DNA of 11,150 nucleotides, taken from assembly GCA_021824855.1 (NCBI GenBank), contig JAKAJX010000235.1:1-11150 (forward strand). The letters are read 5' to 3'. The notes beneath the pieces were generated by a model that searched no databases, was not told the origin of the DNA, and saw only the letters and a program-made list of their open reading frames with translations. Source of the DNA: Bacteroidota bacterium. Lineage in GTDB: Bacteria; Bacteroidota; Bacteroidia; Chitinophagales; Chitinophagaceae. This document shows, piece after piece, positions 7,070 to 11,150 of this stretch (the first letter of the stretch is position 1; each line of letters begins with the position of its first letter). The translations under genes were made by a program, and so were the position numbers.

Positions 7070-7130
7070 AACTATTTAAGTGATGATTTAGGTAATAATT
7101 TTTTTTATTGCAATACACCACTTAATTTAT

Positions 7131-8246
7131 TTAAATGATGGTTGATTTTCTCAACTCAACATTTTCTTGATTAACCTCATCGGTTATTTTATGAATTACA
7201 TAATCGCTGATAAGTTCACCTACGGTTGATGTAAAATAAAAGTTAATAGGATCAATATCTTTCGTAAAAAATTTGTTTTGGAGAGTCCAACTGACTCCTT
7301 GTCGCACTCTGTTCGCTTCTTCATGCATTTGAAAATAATCTAACATCATTGCAGCCGATAAAATTGCACCAATGGGGTTGGCAATATCTTTTCCGGCAGC
7401 TTGTGGGTAGGAACCATGAATTGGTTCAAATAAAGCAGTACAAACGCCATAAGATGCAGAGGGAAGCATACCCAGTGAACCACTTAATACACTTGCTTCA
7501 TCGCTAATAATATCTCCAAACATATTTTCTGTAAGTATCACATCAAACTGTTTTGGATTAATAATTATTTGCATGGCTGCATTATCTACATACATATAAT
7601 TCACAGCTATATCCGGATATTGTTGAGCAATTTCTTGCACTACTTTTCTCCATAATCTCGATGTTTCTAAAACATTCGATTTATCAATTAAGGTTAATTT
7701 TTTTCTTCTTAGTCTTGCATTTTGAAATGCAATGTGTGCAATACGTTCAATTTCTGAAACATGATAGATTGATTCATCGATAGCTTGTGTTCCATCTGGA
7801 CTGGTTTCTTTTTTTCCAAAATAAATGCCACCGGTAAGTTCTCTAAAAATAATAAAATCTACCCCTTCTAACTGTGTTTCTTTAAGTGGTGAAAGGTGTT
7901 GAACAGCAGGGTAGGTAATAATTGGACGAATGTTTGAAAAGAGTTGTAAAGATTTTCGTAGTTTAAGTAATCCATGCTCGGGTCTTACTTTGGCTGAAGG
8001 ATTATTATCATATTTAGGATCACCTATTGCGCCAAATAAAATAGCATCACTGTTTAAGCAAATTTCAATGGTTTCATCGGGCAAAGGATTACCGGTTTGT
8101 TCAATGGCTCCTGCACCCATTAAGCAATAAGTGTAATTAAATTGATGCTTATATCTTTCTGCAACTGCATTTAAAACCCGAACTGCTTGAGCAATTACTT
8201 CGGGGCCAATACCATCTCCATTTATTACTGCAATATTTTTTTTCAT
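7131..8246 (-). CDS. leuB: 3-isopropylmalate dehydrogenase, LeuB
   Basis: LeuB oxidises and decarboxylates 3-isopropylmalate with NAD+ to 2-ketoisocaproate in leucine synthesis. The 371-aa protein has the beta-decarboxylating dehydrogenase hallmarks: INGDGIGPEV (8-17), the IPMDH-type substrate loop with Arg97, Arg107 and Arg135 plus RELTGGIYFG (Tyr142), Lys189 in DKSN, Asp221, and the metal-binding TENMFGDIISDEAS (Asp245, Asp249). The NAD-binding HGSYPQAAGKDIANPIG (277-293) carries the Asp expected for NAD, not NADP, so isocitrate dehydrogenase is unlikely. It starts 12 nt after the ABC gene stop. The ilv promoter lies about 60 nt past its stop with no clear terminator between, so leu transcripts may read into the ilv attenuator. 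Confidence 0.96.
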   Translation of the reverse strand: MKKNIAVINGDGIGPEVIAQAVRVLNAVAERYKHQFNYTYCLMGAGAIEQTGNPLPDETIEICLNSDAILFGAIGDPKYDNNPSAKVRPEHGLLKLRKSLQLFSNIRPIITYPAVQHLSPLKETQLEGVDFIIFRELTGGIYFGKKETSPDGTQAIDESIYHVSEIERIAHIAFQNARLRRKKLTLIDKSNVLETSRLWRKVVQEIAQQYPDIAVNYMYVDNAAMQIIINPKQFDVILTENMFGDIISDEASVLSGSLGMLPSASYGVCTALFEPIHGSYPQAAGKDIANPIGAILSAAMMLDYFQMHEEANRVRQGVSWTLQNKFFTKDIDPINFYFTSTVGELISDYVIHKITDEVNQENVELRKSTII

Positions 8247-8258
8247 GGTTTAATTAGT

Positions 8259-9746
8259 TTATGCGGCAATAACTTTTTGGAATTTTTTTTGCAATGTTTG
8301 TTTGCCATTTATTAGTTCCATTTTAAATTGAATGCACGATGGAATTTCTTCATCATAATGACTAACATAAATTAATGACGTATTAGATGCATAACAAATA
8401 GCATCTATTAATTCTATAAAGTATGCAATATGCTCATCATCTAATCCCTGACAAGGTTCATCTAAAACTAATAATGGTGGATGTTTTACTAATGCCCTTG
8501 CTAATAATACCCATCGCTGTTGGCCTACAGATAAAGTGTGTAGTAAGTTATTGGCATATTTTTTCAATTCAAAAAAGTTCATCCAATTATGTAAAATTTC
8601 TTCTTGTGCAGCATTCAAGTTTTTATATAAACCCATTGTATCAAAAAATCCCGATGCAATGGTTTGGTAAACAGTAATATTGGTGTCGAAATATTTATGT
8701 AGTTCAGGCGAAACATAGCCAATCTTCTTTTTAATATCCCAAATACTTTCTCCTTTGCCTCTTCTTTTGTCGAATAAATAAATTTCATTTGCGTATGCTT
8801 GCGGATTATCGGCAGTTATTAAACTGAGCAAAGTGGATTTACCTGCTCCGTTGGCACCTTTTAAAAGCCATCTTTCGCCCGAAAGTATTTTCCAGTTGAT
8901 TGAATTTAAAATTATTTTTTCGCCATATTTTACAGAAATGTTTTTCATAACAAGAGCCGTAGTTGCAGTTTCTTGAAAAGCAATTTGCGGAACTGTTTTG
9001 TTAAGTGAAATATTTTCTGTGTATGTAAAATGAGTTGATGTGTAAGTAACTTTCTCTGTATATCGAACTAAATTTCCTTCTTGTATTTCTGCAATATGTG
9101 TAATACAGTTGGGCAGCTCTTTTGTATTGCCCACTACAATAATGGTTGTTCCGTTTTCTGCAATTGAATTTAAAGCTACATGTAGTTCTTTTCTGCTATT
9201 AATATCTAAACCGTTAAACGCATTATCGAGAATTAAAACTTGTGGTTGCTGTATTAATATTTTAATAAGTTGCAACTTTTTTTGTTCGCCATTTGAAAGT
9301 TGAATTAATGGCGTATTAATTCTATCTGATAAATTAAATTGTTGCAGCCAATAGTTTGTAAGTGTTTTTTTTTCTTTTAAGGAAGCCATACTTTTTATAG
9401 TGCTTAAAGCTTCTGCAACTGTAATTGTATCTGTTGCATCGCAACTGTTAAAGCGTTGCTGATAATAAAAGTTAGAAATGTTTGAAAGTGTTTTCCATTT
9501 TTCCGAATTTTCTACCAAAATTACTTTTGGTAAAAGAAGTTGGTTGGGTGTAAAATTAATTTTTATTGTTCCTGTATAAAAAATGTTGTTTGCAATAGTT
9601 TTTGCCAAAACAGTTTTGCCACTACCGGTTTTCCCGGTAATGGCAAGGTGTTGATTAGAGGCTAAATGAAAAGATATGTTATGCAATATAGTTTTACCAT
9701 ATTGATGAACATTTATATTATTTACTATAATAGATGGTGTAATCAT
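8259..9746 (-). CDS. ModF/PhrA-like tandem ABC ATPase (asymmetric, NBD1 degenerate)
   Basis: The 495-aa protein has two fused nucleotide-binding domains and no membrane segment. NBD1: Walker A GKTGSGKT (38-45), signature LSNGEQ (150-155), Walker B LILD (171-174) followed by Asn175 where the catalytic Glu belongs, and Asn207 at the switch-His position. NBD2 is canonical: GANGAGKS (297-304), LSVGQQ (405-410), LLVLDEP with Glu430, and His463. Blocks such as IWDIKKKIGYVSPELH and ARALVKHPPLLVLDEP closely resemble E. coli ModF (about 490 aa), as I recall that sequence. ModF's own function is poorly known; the photorepair name PhrA is historical. It lies 6 nt after leuA and 12 nt before leuB, where leuC/leuD could be expected, so it is surely cotranscribed. 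No permease gene is near. A leucine-related role is only suggested by position. Confidence 0.88.
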   Translation of the reverse strand: MITPSIIVNNINVHQYGKTILHNISFHLASNQHLAITGKTGSGKTVLAKTIANNIFYTGTIKINFTPNQLLLPKVILVENSEKWKTLSNISNFYYQQRFNSCDATDTITVAEALSTIKSMASLKEKKTLTNYWLQQFNLSDRINTPLIQLSNGEQKKLQLIKILIQQPQVLILDNAFNGLDINSRKELHVALNSIAENGTTIIVVGNTKELPNCITHIAEIQEGNLVRYTEKVTYTSTHFTYTENISLNKTVPQIAFQETATTALVMKNISVKYGEKIILNSINWKILSGERWLLKGANGAGKSTLLSLITADNPQAYANEIYLFDKRRGKGESIWDIKKKIGYVSPELHKYFDTNITVYQTIASGFFDTMGLYKNLNAAQEEILHNWMNFFELKKYANNLLHTLSVGQQRWVLLARALVKHPPLLVLDEPCQGLDDEHIAYFIELIDAICYASNTSLIYVSHYDEEIPSCIQFKMELINGKQTLQKKFQKVIAA

Positions 9747-9752
9747 TTATAA

Positions 9753-10913
9753 TTAAACTGTTACCTCAACTTGTTGTGCTAATTGGTGCAAATCTTCATC
9801 CTGAATTTCTTTTTTGTGATCGGCAATTTCTAAAAATTTTGCATAAATAATATCAACCGAATTTCTATTAAAATTATATCCTAAGTTTTTTAATCTGTAA
9901 GCTAATGCACTTCTGCCACTTCTTGCTGTTAAAACTATTTTAGAGGTATCGGCACCCACTTCTGTTGGATTAATAATTTCATACGTTATAGCACTTTTTA
10001 AAAATCCATCTTGATGAATACCCGATGAATGCGAAAATGCATTTGCACCAACAATCGCTTTATTGGGCTGTACCGGCATTCTCATTGTATCGCTTACCAA
10101 TTTACTAACAGGATTTAGTTGTTCCGATTTTATTCGGGTATAATAGCCAAGGTCTTTATGTTGCTTTATAATCATTACTACTTCTTCTAAAGAGGTATTG
10201 CCTGCTCTTTCTCCTAAACCATTTATGGTACATTCAATTTGGCGTGCACCATTAATAACGCCTTCAATGGCATTTGCAGTAGCTAATCCTAAATCGTTAT
10301 GGCAATGGCAAGAAAGAATAGCTTTATCAATGTTGGGAACATTGTTTCTTAGATAGGCCATTTTTGCTCCATATTGGCTGGGTAAGCAATATCCTGTTGT
10401 ATCGGGAATATTTACTACGGTAGCACCTGCATTAATTACTGCTTCAACTACTTTTGCCAAGTATTCATTATCTGTACGACCTGCATCCTCAGCATAAAAT
10501 TCAACTTCATCTACAAAATTTCTTGCCCATTTTACGCACTGTTTTGCACGTTCTAAAATATCTGCTCTATTAGAGTTGAATTTTCCTTTTATATGATAAT
10601 CGGATGTTCCAATTCCTGTATGAATGCGTTTATGACGTGCCGGTTTTAATGCTTCTGCTGCTACTTCAATATCTTTTAATACAGCACGACTTAATCCGCA
10701 TACGGTAGTGTTTTTAATGAGTTTTGAAATTTCGGTAACCGATTCAAAATCTCCGGGAGATGATATAGGAAATCCGGCTTCCAGTATATCAACACCCAAA
10801 TCTTCTAAAACTAATGCCAATTCTAACTTTTCTTTCGTATTTAATTTACAACCCGGCACTTGTTCTCCATCGCGAAGTGTAGTGTCGAAAATATAAACCT
10901 TATTATCGTTCAT
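9753..10913 (-). CDS. leuA: 2-isopropylmalate synthase, LeuA (short form, no regulatory domain)
   Basis: LeuA condenses acetyl-CoA with 2-ketoisovalerate, the committed step to leucine. The TIM barrel fills residues 1 to about 275: DTTLRDGEQVPG (10-21, metal ligand Asp15), TGIGTSDYHIK, VEFYAEDAGRTD, NIPDTTGYCLP, SCHCHNDLGLATAN (His203, His205) and GLGERAGNTSLEE (Asn239). The HSSGIHQDG and TARSGRSAL motifs of the linker subdomains follow. At 386 aa it ends where full-length LeuA proteins (about 510-520 aa) continue into the leucine-binding LeuA dimer domain, so classical feedback inhibition is not expected. The end is clean, with the next gene 6 nt on, so this looks like a family form and not a truncation. 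The FNSNRADIL segment and the leuB context favour LeuA over citramalate or homocitrate synthase. Confidence 0.92.
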   Translation of the reverse strand: MNDNKVYIFDTTLRDGEQVPGCKLNTKEKLELALVLEDLGVDILEAGFPISSPGDFESVTEISKLIKNTTVCGLSRAVLKDIEVAAEALKPARHKRIHTGIGTSDYHIKGKFNSNRADILERAKQCVKWARNFVDEVEFYAEDAGRTDNEYLAKVVEAVINAGATVVNIPDTTGYCLPSQYGAKMAYLRNNVPNIDKAILSCHCHNDLGLATANAIEGVINGARQIECTINGLGERAGNTSLEEVVMIIKQHKDLGYYTRIKSEQLNPVSKLVSDTMRMPVQPNKAIVGANAFSHSSGIHQDGFLKSAITYEIINPTEVGADTSKIVLTARSGRSALAYRLKNLGYNFNRNSVDIIYAKFLEIADHKKEIQDEDLHQLAQQVEVTV

Positions 10914-11150
10914 AAGTGAATAATTAATTTAATTTCGTTTGTTATCTAATTTTAGGCTACAGCGTAAAGCAAAATAGGATAATGCACGATGGATAAAAGT
11001 ATTGAATTGTGCTATAATAGAAGGTGCAAAAATGTATTGAATTTACGTTGAATAAAGATGGCTTAAATTGTTAAAATGCTTATGTAATAAGGATTTTGAA
11101 GAAAATAAAATACGATGCCCAACAAAAATATTGATATCGTTTTTCAGTTA
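10914..11150 (-). other. Non-coding region upstream of leuA
   Basis: These 237 nt contain no convincing gene on either strand. The minus strand has no ATG between the window edge and the leuA start, so there is no ATG-initiated leucine leader peptide here, and I see no terminator-like hairpin. A direct repeat GTATTGAATT (plus-strand reading) occurs at 10999-11008 and 11034-11043, 35 bp apart. A short palindrome CTAATTTTAG lies at 10946-10955. These could be regulator sites, but that is speculative. Confidence 0.6.
11123..11130 (-). promoter_or_regulatory. Candidate -7 promoter box for the leu transcript
   Basis: The minus strand reads TATTTTTG, a full match to the Bacteroidetes TAnnTTTG -7 consensus. 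A -33 TTTG box at the 19-nt spacing seen for the ilv promoter would fall outside the window, so only half the promoter can be judged. It would give a leuA leader of about 200 nt. A weaker alternative, TATTTTG about 55 nt before leuA, has one base too few between TA and TTTG. In such AT-rich DNA a chance match is plausible. Confidence 0.35.

Noticed and set aside
7301..7310. 10-nt match GTCGCACTCT to repeat copy 1 within leuB
   Set aside because: It lies in coding sequence (Arg-Val-Arg codons), does not extend into the GCAAC half and is not flanked by an inverted repeat.
9430..9444. Third copy of the GTGCGACGCAAC repeat inside the ABC gene
   Set aside because: Similar (reads GTTGCGATGCAACAG) but differs in the core, lies in coding sequence and could be chance.
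10989..11051. Plus-strand 20-codon ORF upstream of leuA
   Set aside because: No promoter, composition bias or recognisable motif; expected by chance.
10914..11150. A second attenuator or Leu leader peptide ahead of leuA
   Set aside because: The minus strand has no ATG in this region and no terminator-like hairpin.
1..11150. CRISPR arrays, tRNA/rRNA genes, transposases, phage genes
   Set aside because: No repeat-spacer pattern, no cloverleaf or rRNA-like segment, and no mobile-element protein was seen on either strand.

Overview
The window is a branched-chain amino acid biosynthesis locus, with every convincing gene on the minus strand (transcribed right to left). The DNA is AT-rich. Gene starts lack obvious Shine-Dalgarno sequences, there is a clear TTTG / TAnnTTTG promoter of the Bacteroidetes primary sigma factor, and protein features such as a LeuA of about 390 residues, a KARI starting MAQLNFGG and a signal peptide ending in NAQ point to Bacteroidota. 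A Chitinophagaceae/Sphingobacteriales-like organism is the best guess, but genus cannot be told from this sequence.

Layout in transcription order. (1) 11150-10914: non-coding upstream region of leuA with one promoter-like element at its far edge and a 10-bp direct repeat. (2) 10913-7131: a tight unit leuA, a two-domain ModF/PhrA-like ABC ATPase, leuB, with gaps of only 6 and 12 nt. leuC and leuD, needed for the step between LeuA and LeuB, are absent from the window. (3) 7069-6870: a compact regulatory module made of a promoter, a 31-codon leader ORF rich in Ile/Val/Leu codons, and a strong rho-independent terminator that can be disrupted by an alternative pairing with the end of the leader ORF. 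This is a classic translation-coupled attenuator. (4) 6783-68: ilvD, a secreted MORN-like/TonB-C protein, a DinB-family protein, ilvB, ilvN, ilvC. (5) 50-19: a perfect 13-bp hairpin just past ilvC.

How it works together. IlvBN makes acetolactate or acetohydroxybutyrate, IlvC isomerises and reduces it, and IlvD dehydrates the product to the 2-keto acids of Val and Ile. LeuA diverts 2-ketoisovalerate towards Leu, and LeuB performs the oxidative decarboxylation. The leader peptide should sense charged Ile, Val and Leu tRNAs and control read-through into the ilv genes. LeuA lacks the usual C-terminal leucine-binding regulatory domain, so control may lean on transcription.

Most interesting: the previously unannotated leader peptide and attenuator, whose Arg-Gly-Gly codons form the antiterminator arm; a ModF-like ATPase between leuA and leuB whose first nucleotide-binding domain has lost its catalytic Glu and switch His; two unrelated genes inserted between ilvD and ilvB; and a short repeat (core GTGCGACGCAAC) with local inverted repeats present upstream of both ilvB and ilvC.
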